Source: Streptomyces filipinensis
GTDB taxonomy: Bacteria > Actinomycetota > Actinomycetes > Streptomycetales > Streptomycetaceae
Assembly: GCF_014649495.1 (NCBI RefSeq)
Contig: NZ_BMTD01000011.1
Span: 124,001 to 188,000 of the forward strand
DNA: 64,000 nucleotides
Reading direction: 5' to 3'
This document shows positions 34,275 to 40,872 of this stretch, in pieces (the first letter of the stretch is position 1; every line of letters starts with the position of its first letter). A program made the position numbers and the translations under genes. Below the pieces are notes generated by a model. The model made no database searches. It had not been told where the DNA came from and saw nothing but the letters and a program-made list of their open reading frames with translations.

Positions 34275-34430
34275 ATGCAGGTCCCGCTCTGGTTCGCGCT
34301 CCTCGCCGTCGGCTACCTCGGCGTCAAGCTCATCCGCCCGCCCGCCTGGCTCATCGCCGTGCTGCTCCTCGGCGGCTTCCTCCTGGCCGACAGCGTCCTG
34401 GCCCCCGCGATCAACAGCCTCATCAAGTAA
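34275..34430 (+). CDS. Small two-helix membrane protein (51 aa)
   Basis: The sequence MQVPLWFALLAVGYLGVKLI and PPAWLIAVLLLGGFLLADSV contains two short transmembrane helices joined by a basic/proline turn and ends INSLIK. AGGAGG lies eight bases before the ATG, overlapping the stop of the previous gene. Proteins of this kind occur in the spd cluster of AICEs. It is likely part of the membrane complex for element spread. Confidence 0.65.
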   Translation: MQVPLWFALLAVGYLGVKLIRPPAWLIAVLLLGGFLLADSVLAPAINSLIK

Positions 34431-34451
34431 CCACCAGAAGGGAGATCACCG

Positions 34452-34769
34452 ATGCTCCGTCCGAAGATCCCCACCATGCCCGCGCCGATCGGCCTCGCCA
34501 CCCCGCCCGCCGTCGTCGAGCCGACCACCCTCACCCCGAGCGCCCCGCCCCCGCCGGCCACCCCGGCGCCTGCAGCGCCGTCCCGGCCCACGGTCCAGCT
34601 CACCCCCGGCACCGCGCTTGCCCTCGTCGGCGGCACCACCGCCGTGGTCCTGGTCGTCGGCGCCGTCCTCGTCTCGATGCTCCTGGCCGTCGCCATCACC
34701 GGCGCCTCACTCTCCATCTGCGCCCTGGTGATCCGCTCGCTCGTCCACGCGGACGCCAAGCGCCGCTGA
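34452..34769 (+). CDS. spdD: SpdD-like spread protein
   Basis: This 105-residue protein has a Pro/Ala/Thr-rich N-terminal half and a long hydrophobic region (LALVGGTTAVVLVVGAVLVS, MLLAVAITGASLSICALVIR) ending in a charged tail (HADAKRR). This is the usual layout of SpdD proteins of Streptomyces plasmids and AICEs, which influence pock size, i.e. spread between hyphal compartments. AAGGGAGA precedes the ATG. Confidence 0.8.
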   Translation: MLRPKIPTMPAPIGLATPPAVVEPTTLTPSAPPPPATPAPAAPSRPTVQLTPGTALALVGGTTAVVLVVGAVLVSMLLAVAITGASLSICALVIRSLVHADAKRR

Positions 34770-34860
34770 CCGGCCCCCGGGGCGGTCGTCAACCGCCAAG
34801 AAGCCGCCGCCCCGGGAGCCGTGCCCCTGTCCGATCTCGCAACCGGAAGGAACCCCCAGC

Positions 34861-35046
34861 ATGACCCACCGCACCACACCGCGGCCCCGCATCTGCTCCC
34901 ACTGCGACGGCTTCGCCTCCGCCGCCATCACCCTCGGCGGCCGCGACCGGCACGGCCACCTCCGCACCATCACCGCCCACTGCCCGGCCTGCAACGGCCT
35001 CGGCATCCTCCCCGCCCGCCGAGTCCAGGAGGGCGCCCGTGCCTGA
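34861..35046 (+). CDS. Small zinc-ribbon protein (61 aa)
   Basis: The sequence contains CSHCDGFASAAITLGGRDRH and, 13 residues on, CPACNGLGILP: two CxxC knuckles like a DnaJ-type zinc ribbon. GGAAGGAA precedes the ATG, and the 3' end overlaps the repSA start by eight bases, so it is coupled to replication gene expression. Such proteins precede rep genes in many AICEs. Function is unknown. Confidence 0.7.
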   Translation: MTHRTTPRPRICSHCDGFASAAITLGGRDRHGHLRTITAHCPACNGLGILPARRVQEGARA

Positions 35047-36418
35047 CGCGCTGCTCGACCCGACCACCCTCGGCGACCTGCTGAGGGTGGCCTCGGCCCC
35101 CGACTACACCCGCTGGGAAGACCAGATCCGCCGCACCGGCGGCTGCTCCGACCCCATCCACCTGCGCGGCTGGGTGCTCCACAAGGACAAGACCACCGGC
35201 GAGACCCTGCACCACTACTCCACCGAGAACGAGCCCGGCGGACGCCTCCGCCTCGCCTGCGGCAACCGCCGCGCCTCCCGCTGCCCTGCCTGCGCCTGGA
35301 CCTACGCGGGCGACACCTACCACCTCATCCGCGCCGGCCTCGCCGGAGACGACCGCCGCGACATCCCCACGACCGTCCGCGACCACCCCCGCGTCTTCGC
35401 CACCCTCACCGCACCCTCCTTCGGCCCCGTTCACAACTGCCCCGACCGAGGAACCTGCCGCTGCGGCACCCGCCACCCCGCCGACGACCCGATCCTCGGC
35501 ACCGCGCTCGACCCGGAAACGTACGACTACGCGGGCGCGGTCCTGTTCAATAATCACGCCGGACAGCTCTGGCAGCGCTTCACCACCCGGCTCCGCCGAG
35601 AGATCGCCGCCCGCGCCGGCCTCACCCGCAGCGAACTCGCCGACCACTGCCGCGTCTCCTACGGCAAGGTCGCCGAGTTCCAGAAGCGCGGAGCCCTGCA
35701 CTTCCACGCAGTCATACGCCTCGACGGCCCCGAAGGCCCGGATAGCCCGCCGCCCGCCTGGGCCACTGTCGACCTCCTCGCCGACGCCATCCACGCAGCT
35801 GCAGCCCACTCCTACACCTCGGTCTCCGTCCCGGCCGCCGCAGACCAACCCGCCCGCACCTTCCGATGGGGCACCCAGCTCGACGTACGCCCTGTGAAGG
35901 CCTTTGGTGACGGCTCAGACATCACCGAACAGGCCGTCGCCTCCTACGTCGCCAAGTACGCCACCAAAGCCGCCGAGAACACCGGCACCCTCGATCGTCG
36001 CATCGGCGAACTCTCCGAACTCGACCGCCACCAGGTCCCGGACCACACCCGCCGCCTCATCACGGCCTGCAAGGAACTCGACCCGCTCTACCCCGACCGC
36101 CGCCTGTGGGCCTGGGCCCACATGCTCGGCTTCCGCGGCCACTTCTCCACCAAGTCCCGCCGCTACTCCACCACCCTCGGCACCCTCCGCCAGGAACGCG
36201 CCGACTACCGCGCAGCCCAGGAGCGCGAAGCCCTCGGCCTGGACGAAACCGAGCCGGACACCGTCCTGGTCCTGGCCGACTGGCAGTACGCCGGCCACGG
36301 CCACACCCCCGGTGAATCCGCTCTCGCCGCCACGATCGCCCGCGACCTCCAGCTCAACCGCGAGATCGCCCGCGAAGCCCTACGCGACCACCTGGCCCTG
36401 GAAGGAACCGCCGCATGA
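35039..36418 (+). CDS. repSA: RepSA-type replication initiator
   Basis: This 459-residue initiator of rolling-circle type replication of the excised element has N-terminal zinc-binding Cys motifs (RRASRCPACAWTY, CPDRGTCRCG), FATLTAPSFGPVHN, the metal-binding HFHAVIRLD (His-x-His near residue 222) and ASYVAKYATKAAE with the likely nicking Tyr near 303. These agree with RepSA of pSAM2. The GTG start overlaps the preceding zinc-ribbon gene; the stop overlaps xis (ATGA). In pSAM2 the double-strand origin is inside repSA. The gene looks intact. Confidence 0.9.
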   Translation: MPDALLDPTTLGDLLRVASAPDYTRWEDQIRRTGGCSDPIHLRGWVLHKDKTTGETLHHYSTENEPGGRLRLACGNRRASRCPACAWTYAGDTYHLIRAGLAGDDRRDIPTTVRDHPRVFATLTAPSFGPVHNCPDRGTCRCGTRHPADDPILGTALDPETYDYAGAVLFNNHAGQLWQRFTTRLRREIAARAGLTRSELADHCRVSYGKVAEFQKRGALHFHAVIRLDGPEGPDSPPPAWATVDLLADAIHAAAAHSYTSVSVPAAADQPARTFRWGTQLDVRPVKAFGDGSDITEQAVASYVAKYATKAAENTGTLDRRIGELSELDRHQVPDHTRRLITACKELDPLYPDRRLWAWAHMLGFRGHFSTKSRRYSTTLGTLRQERADYRAAQEREALGLDETEPDTVLVLADWQYAGHGHTPGESALAATIARDLQLNREIAREALRDHLALEGTAA

Positions 36419-36603
36419 CGACCGCCACCGCCGAGCTGCTGACCGTGCCGGAAGTCATGGCCCGGCTCAAGGTGGGCCGCTCCAAGGTCTACGACCTGAT
36501 CCGGACCCACCGTCTCGCCTCGATCAAGATCGATGGCGCCCGCCGCATCCCCGCCGACGCGGTGCGCGACTTCATCCAGAGCCAGCTGGTGGAGGCCGCC
36601 TGA
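36415..36603 (+). CDS. xis: Excisionase (Xis)
   Basis: This 62-residue MerR/AlpA-like winged helix (LLTVPEVMARLKVGRSKVYD, LASIKIDGARRIPADAVRDF) is typical of excisionases of AICEs. It bends attL/attR DNA so Int can excise the element. The start overlaps repSA and the stop overlaps int (TGATG), so rep, xis and int are one translationally coupled operon. Confidence 0.9.
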   Translation: MTTATAELLTVPEVMARLKVGRSKVYDLIRTHRLASIKIDGARRIPADAVRDFIQSQLVEAA

Positions 36604-37769
36604 TGACCAAGCGTCGTAGCCGCGGTGATGGGGGCCTGCACTGGGACGAGAAGCGGCAGAGGTGGATCGCCACAGCGAACCTCGGCTACGACCCGAGCGG
36701 CAAGCGGATCGTCAAGCGGGGGAGTGGCAAGACCAAGACTGAGGCCAAGAACAAGCTCAAGGAGGTGTTGCGAGACCACGAAGACGGCCTCGCGATCGCT
36801 CCGACCGGCTACACGGTCGCTGACGCCGTCAATGACTGGCTCGCGTACGGCCTGGCGGGCCGCGACCCCCGCACCGTCGAAACCTGCACCATCCTGAGCC
36901 AGAACCATGTGATCCCCGCCCTGGGCGCCCGGAAGCTTAGAGACCTCAGTGCGGAAGACGTTGACCGCTGGCTCGCCGCTAAGGCACAGACCCTCAGCAC
37001 TCGCACACTGCAAGCTGTCCACTCCTGTCTGAACCGCGCAGTCAAGCGAGCCATGGCGCGGGACAAAGTGAAGCGCAACGTCGTCGAGTTGTGCTCGGTG
37101 CCCCAGGGTCAGCCGGGGCGGCCGTCCAAAGCGCTGACCTTCGCCCAGGCCGAGGCGGTGCTCAAGGCAGCCGAGGACACCTCGATGCATGCGTACATCG
37201 TCGTCGCCCTGCTGACCGGTGCTCGCACCGAGGAGCTGCGGGCACTCACCTGGGATCACGTGTTCCTGAAGGGCCGCCCGGACGCCGACCCGCCGCAGCC
37301 TCCGCACATCGCGGTGTGGCGCTCGGTCCGGCGCGGCGGGGACACCAAGACCCGCAAGTCTCGGCGGACGCTCGCTCTGCCGGCGCGTTGCGTGGAGGTG
37401 CTGTGGCAGCACTTCGAGGACCAGGGCTGGGAACGACTCGCCGCAGGGGATAAATGGGAGGAACACGGGCTCGTCTTCTCCTCGGCTGTCGGCAAGCCGC
37501 TCGACGCCACGAACGTCCGCCGCGCCTTCCGCCAGGCGCTCAAGGACGCCGACGGGATCAACGCCGACGAGTGGACCCCGAGAGAGCTGCGACACAGCTT
37601 CGTGTCCCTGCTCTCCGACCGAGGCGTCCCGCTGGAGGAGATCTCTAGGCTCGTTGGCCACTCTGGAACGGCCGTGACTGAGGAGGTCTATCGGAAGCAG
37701 ATCCGGCCCGTGATCCAGACCGGCGCGGTGGTCATGGACGGCATCTTCAAGCGGGGTCCGGAGCGGTAG
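36603..37769 (+). CDS. int: Site-specific tyrosine integrase
   Basis: This 388-residue tyrosine recombinase has an arm-binding N-terminal domain (GGLHWDEKRQRWIATANLGY), a core-binding domain (about 70-165) and a catalytic domain with Arg in LLTGARTEELRAL (about 207), Lys in DTKTRKSRR, His-x-x-Arg in PRELRHSFVSLL (about 331), His in LVGHSG and nucleophile Tyr in EEVYRKQ (about 363). All catalytic residues are present. It integrates and excises element A at the 3' end of the adjacent tRNA-Pro. It ends 79 bp from that tRNA. Confidence 0.95.
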   Translation: MTKRRSRGDGGLHWDEKRQRWIATANLGYDPSGKRIVKRGSGKTKTEAKNKLKEVLRDHEDGLAIAPTGYTVADAVNDWLAYGLAGRDPRTVETCTILSQNHVIPALGARKLRDLSAEDVDRWLAAKAQTLSTRTLQAVHSCLNRAVKRAMARDKVKRNVVELCSVPQGQPGRPSKALTFAQAEAVLKAAEDTSMHAYIVVALLTGARTEELRALTWDHVFLKGRPDADPPQPPHIAVWRSVRRGGDTKTRKSRRTLALPARCVEVLWQHFEDQGWERLAAGDKWEEHGLVFSSAVGKPLDATNVRRAFRQALKDADGINADEWTPRELRHSFVSLLSDRGVPLEEISRLVGHSGTAVTEEVYRKQIRPVIQTGAVVMDGIFKRGPER

Positions 37770-37785
37770 TCACGCAGATAGACAC
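37770..37785 (+). repeat. Element A arm repeat, right copy
   Basis: TCACGCAGATAGACAC overlaps the end of the int stop codon and pairs with 28740-28755. Its position 46 bp from the att core fits an arm-type recombinase site. Confidence 0.5.
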
Positions 37786-37796
37786 GCACACGAAAA

Positions 37797-37836
37797 CAGG
37801 TGAGGCACCTAGGAACGTTCCTAGGTGCCTCACCTG
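37797..37836. terminator. Perfect 40-bp palindrome after int
   Basis: The two 20-base halves (beginning CAGGTGAGGCACC and ending GGTGCCTCACCTG) are exact inverted copies with no spacer. It lies between int and the tRNA 3' end and probably terminates int and shields the tRNA gene from opposing transcription. Confidence 0.8.
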
Positions 37837-37890
37837 GTGTTTCAGCTGTCGGGGTGGCGGGATTTGAACCCACGACCTCTTCGTCCCGAA
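37832..37890. repeat. att copy 3 (overlaps the intact tRNA-Pro)
   Basis: Identical over 59 bases to 28583-28641. The identity stops exactly at the anticodon loop, the usual crossover region for tRNA-targeting integrases. Confidence 0.92.
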
Positions 37891-37922
37891 CGAAGCGCGC
37901 TGCCAAGCTGCGCTACACCCCG
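37849..37922 (-). tRNA. tRNA-Pro (anticodon CGG)
   Basis: A 74-nt cloverleaf on the minus strand: acceptor CGGGGTG/CACCCCG with discriminator A, D-arm GCGC/GCGC, anticodon arm CTTCG-TTCGGGA-CGAAG (anticodon CGG) and T-arm GTGGG-TTCAAAT-CCCGC. CCA is not encoded. It is the only complete copy among three 3'-half repeats and is the attachment site of the AICE array; integration restores its 3' end. Confidence 0.96.
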
Positions 37923-37987
37923 ATGTCGCTGCTCTCGCGGCGACGACGTTTACTTTAGCCCACTGGTGGCCGTAGACGAAATCCGGT

Positions 37988-38746
37988 TTAGACCCTGCGG
38001 CGGACCGGTGTCGGGCGGGTGTGGTCCAGGGCCACGAGGAGGACGGCCAGGGCGTAGATCCCCAGACCCAGGAGGAGGGCGTTGGCCAGGGTGCTGCGGT
38101 AGCCGTGGGCGGCCACGTCCAGGAAGGGGTAGAGGTACCGGGAGGGGTCCGAGGGGGCAAGGAGGGCTGCTCGGGTCAGGGAGAAGATCAGGTAGGCCAG
38201 GGGGTAGAGAAGCCAGGCGGCCGTCTGGCGCAGGTGCAGGCGGGCCGCGGGGGTGAGCAGCAGCAAGTCCAGCAGGGCCGCGGTCGGCGTCAGCGTGTGC
38301 AGGATCTGGAGGGTCGCCCACTGGCCGTGCCAGCGAGGGGGAGCCGTCGTCGCGCCGGTCATGGAGAACGGGGGCGTCGTGTGGGCCAGCAGCAGGTGAT
38401 AGACGAGCGCCGCGACCACGACGTAGAGAAGTGTGGCGCCTGTCACGGTGGATGGCAGGGGGCGGCGGGCTCGCGTGGCCCTGAACGCCGACAGGAGCAT
38501 GACGACGGCCAGCAGGATGTTCGCCTGGATGCTGAAGTAGCTGAGGGTACGGGCGGGGCTGCCCAGCAGGAGTTCCAGGGCTACGCCGGCTGTGGCCGCG
38601 AGGGCGATCAGGAGGCGGATGAGGGCGACCTTGGGGCGGCGGACCGGTGCTACCACCGCCGCGGCCGGGACCGGGGCCGGCAGCAGCAGGGGCGGGCTCG
38701 GGACCGCGGGCAGGTCCGGGAGGTCCCTGGGTATCGGGGCGGTCAT
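37988..38746 (-). CDS. Pr6Pr-family integral membrane protein
   Basis: This 252-residue protein has a proline-rich N-terminus and about six transmembrane helices (LIRLLIALAATAGVALELLL, YFSIQANILLAVVMLLSAF, LLYVVVAALVYHLLLA, AALLDLLLLTP, WLLYPLAYLIFSLTRAALL, LLGLGIYALAVLLVALDHTR). FSIQANILLA, LQILHTLTP and YPFLDVAAHGY match the Pr6Pr (FAR-17a/AIG1-like) family. Its biochemical role is unknown. It begins the conserved core to the right of the tRNA. Confidence 0.8.
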   Translation of the reverse strand: MTAPIPRDLPDLPAVPSPPLLLPAPVPAAAVVAPVRRPKVALIRLLIALAATAGVALELLLGSPARTLSYFSIQANILLAVVMLLSAFRATRARRPLPSTVTGATLLYVVVAALVYHLLLAHTTPPFSMTGATTAPPRWHGQWATLQILHTLTPTAALLDLLLLTPAARLHLRQTAAWLLYPLAYLIFSLTRAALLAPSDPSRYLYPFLDVAAHGYRSTLANALLLGLGIYALAVLLVALDHTRPTPVRRRV

Positions 38747-39004
38747 GCCCTCACGCTAGGAGTGGGGGAGGGGTGGGGCGATGTGGTGAGGGCCGGATGG
38801 GTGACGCCGAAGAGTGGGAGAGAGACGAAACGGGGGGAGACGGAGGGCAGGGTGCCGACAGCCCCGAGCCCCTGAGCCTCCGGGCCCCGGAGCCCCCCAA
38901 GACACTCAGTCCCCTGGGTCCCTCAGTCCCCTGGGCCCCTGGGCCCCCGAGGTCCCCTGAGTCCCGGAGCCCCCTGGGCCCCCGAGACCCCCGAGACCCC
39001 CGAG

Positions 39005-39120
39005 CCTCCCAGTCCCCTGGGCCCCAAGACCCCGGAGCCTCCCAGTCCCCTGGGCCCCAAGACCCCGGAGCCTCCCAGTCCCCTGGGCCCCCAAGTCCCC
39101 CGAGCCTCCCAGTCCCCGAG
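39005..39120. repeat. 33-bp minisatellite in a C-rich tract
   Basis: A 33-bp unit beginning CCTCCCAGTCCCCTGGGCCC is repeated at 39005, 39038 and 39071 (slightly changed), with a partial fourth copy at 39105. It sits in a roughly 250-bp strand-asymmetric C-rich tract (38880-39130) between two minus-strand genes. Related degenerate units extend left of it. Confidence 0.8.
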
Positions 39121-39139
39121 GCCCCCGTCCCGGATCCCC

Positions 39140-40066
39140 CTACTGCCGTCCCACCAGCGTCAGCAGCGTCGCCTCCGGGGGGCACGCGAAGCGGACCGGG
39201 GTGTAGCGGTTGGTGCCGCAGCCCGCTGAGACGTGGAGGTAGGAGGTCTGGCCGTGCGCCGTGTGGGTGGAGAGCCCCTTCACCCGGTCCGTGTCCAGGT
39301 CGCAGTTGGTGACCAGCGCGCCGTAGAAGGGGATGCACAGCTGGCCGCCGTGGGTGTGGCCGGCCAGGACCAGCGGGTAGCCGTCCGCCGTGAACGCGTC
39401 CAGTGTGCGCAGGTACGGCGCGTGGACGACGCCGAACGAGAAGTCGTACGTCCCCGACGGGCCGCCCGCCACCTGGGCGTAGCGGTCGCGCTTGATGTGC
39501 GGGTCGTCCAGGCCCGTCAGCTCGATCGAGACGCCCTCGACCTTCAGGACGCCCCGGGTGTTGGTCAGGTTCAGCCAGCCCGCCTCGTCGAAGCCGTCGC
39601 GCAGGTCCTCCCACGGGTTGTGGACGACGCCCACCGCCGGCGGGTTGCCGTTCAGGCCGTGGCGGCCGCTCGTCTTCTCCAGCAAGTAGCGGGCGGGGTT
39701 GCGGAGTCGGGGGCCGTAGTAGTCGTTGGAGCCGAAGACGTAGGCGCCCGGGAACTCCATCAGGGGGCCCAGGGCGTCCAGCACCTCGGGGACGCCCTCG
39801 GGGTCCGAGAGGTTGTCGCCGGTGTTGATCACGAAGTCCGGGCGCAGGCCCGCGAGCGACTGCAGCCACCGCTGCTTCTTGCGCTGCCCGCTCACCATGT
39901 GGATGTCGGAGACCTGCAGCACGCGCAGCGGACGTATGCCCGGCGGCAGGACCGGGACCGTCACTCGTCGCAGGCGGAAGGAGCGGGCCTCGAAGCCCGC
40001 CGCGTACGCCAGCCCGGCGGCGCCTGCCGCCATGATTCCCAGGGGTACTCCGTATCGCGCGCGCAT
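39140..40066 (-). CDS. Membrane-anchored metallophosphoesterase
   Basis: This 308-residue calcineurin-like phosphoesterase has an N-terminal membrane anchor (PLGIMAAGAAGLAYAAGFEA) and metal-binding motifs in order: VLQVSDIHM (D-x-H), FVINTGDNLS (GD), VFGSNDYYG (GND-like), LVLAGHTHGGQL (GHTH). This set matches YkuE/Icc-type enzymes of streptomycetes, which hydrolyse phosphodiesters or UDP-sugar/lipid phosphates; the true substrate is unknown. It precedes the C-rich repeat tract. Confidence 0.88.
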   Translation of the reverse strand: MRARYGVPLGIMAAGAAGLAYAAGFEARSFRLRRVTVPVLPPGIRPLRVLQVSDIHMVSGQRKKQRWLQSLAGLRPDFVINTGDNLSDPEGVPEVLDALGPLMEFPGAYVFGSNDYYGPRLRNPARYLLEKTSGRHGLNGNPPAVGVVHNPWEDLRDGFDEAGWLNLTNTRGVLKVEGVSIELTGLDDPHIKRDRYAQVAGGPSGTYDFSFGVVHAPYLRTLDAFTADGYPLVLAGHTHGGQLCIPFYGALVTNCDLDTDRVKGLSTHTAHGQTSYLHVSAGCGTNRYTPVRFACPPEATLLTLVGRQ

Positions 40067-40268
40067 ACGGCCATCGTGTCAGACCCCGGCGGTGCGGCGG
40101 GACCGGCCGGCTCCCGAGCCGCCGCCGGCGCCCCGCACACCCGACGCGCCGGTCGCTCTCCCCCGAGGCTGTCCGCGTCCCCTCATCACCCGGCAGGCCG
40201 CCTCCCCTGAAACGGCGGCGTTTAAAACGGCGGGCGTTCGGGCCGGCACACCTGCGACAATCGACCGC

Positions 40269-40736
40269 ATGACCACCACGCTCAAGTCGAAGCTGCAGGA
40301 CGACCTCAACGCCGCGATCAAGGGGCGCGACGAGCTCCGCTCCTCGACGCTCCGGCTGACCCTCGCCGCGATCACCAAGGAGGAGGTCGCGGGCAAGGAG
40401 AAGCGGGAGCTGTCCGACGACGAGGTCCTCAAGGTGATCACCCGCGAGGCGAAGAAGCGCCGCGAGGCCGCGGACGCCTTCGCGCAGGGTGGTCGCGCGG
40501 AGCAGGCCGAGCGGGAGAAGGCGGAGGGCGAGGTGCTCGCCGACTACCTGCCCAAGCAGCTGTCCGACGAGGAGCTGACCGCGATCGTCGCCCAGGCCGT
40601 GGAGGAGGCGAAGGCGGCCGGCGCCGAGGGACCGCGGGCCATGGGTGCCGTCATGAAGATCGTGAACCCGAAGGTGGCCGGCCTGGCCGAGGGCGGCCGC
40701 GTCGCCGCCGCGGTGAAGAAGCTGCTGCAGGGCTGA
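40269..40736 (+). CDS. yqeY: GatB/YqeY domain protein
   Basis: This 155-residue YqeY-like protein has LKSKLQDDLNAAIKGRDELR, STLRLTLAAITKEEVA, LADYLPKQLSDEELTAIVAQ and MGAVMKIVNPKVAGLAEGGR, all characteristic. YqeY shares a domain with GatB of the tRNA amidotransferase and may contact tRNA; its exact role is unsettled. It is divergent from the metallophosphoesterase and convergent with the PBP gene across a very strong hairpin. Confidence 0.9.
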   Translation: MTTTLKSKLQDDLNAAIKGRDELRSSTLRLTLAAITKEEVAGKEKRELSDDEVLKVITREAKKRREAADAFAQGGRAEQAEREKAEGEVLADYLPKQLSDEELTAIVAQAVEEAKAAGAEGPRAMGAVMKIVNPKVAGLAEGGRVAAAVKKLLQG

Positions 40737-40781
40737 ACCGGGGCTGCCGCGGAGCGGTGCCCGGACGTCCCCCTGCGGGGA

Positions 40782-40835
40782 GTACGGCGGCGGGGCCGCA
40801 CCCTTGGGACAAAGGGTGCGGCCCCGCCGCCGTAC
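40782..40835. terminator. Bidirectional terminator between yqeY and the PBP gene
   Basis: A perfect 24-bp stem (40782-40805 with 40812-40835) and a six-base loop lie between convergent genes. It is among the strongest hairpins in the window. Confidence 0.88.
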
Positions 40836-40872
40836 GCGTGTCACCGGGATGGCGCCTCACCGGCCACCGGGG

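Larger units (their letters stand above)
28583..37890. mobile_element. Element A: complete pSAM2-like AICE in tRNA-Pro(CGG)
   Basis: This 9.3-kb element lies between 59-bp identical direct repeats. In order it holds a membrane protein, a ribbon-helix-helix protein, a Nudix (Pif-like) protein, a GntR repressor (KorSA-like), an SCO3933-family regulator, an FtsK-like Tra protein, Spd-type small proteins, RepSA, Xis and Int. Int ends 79 bp before the 3' end of the tRNA. The order and integration into tRNA-Pro match AICEs such as pSAM2. All key genes appear intact, so it may still excise, replicate and transfer. Confidence 0.9.

Noticed and set aside
38751-40844. A large minus-strand frame with PGGTGRLRGL-type repeats
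   Set aside because: The repeats are translation of the minisatellite, and the frame crosses the metallophosphoesterase and yqeY genes out of frame.
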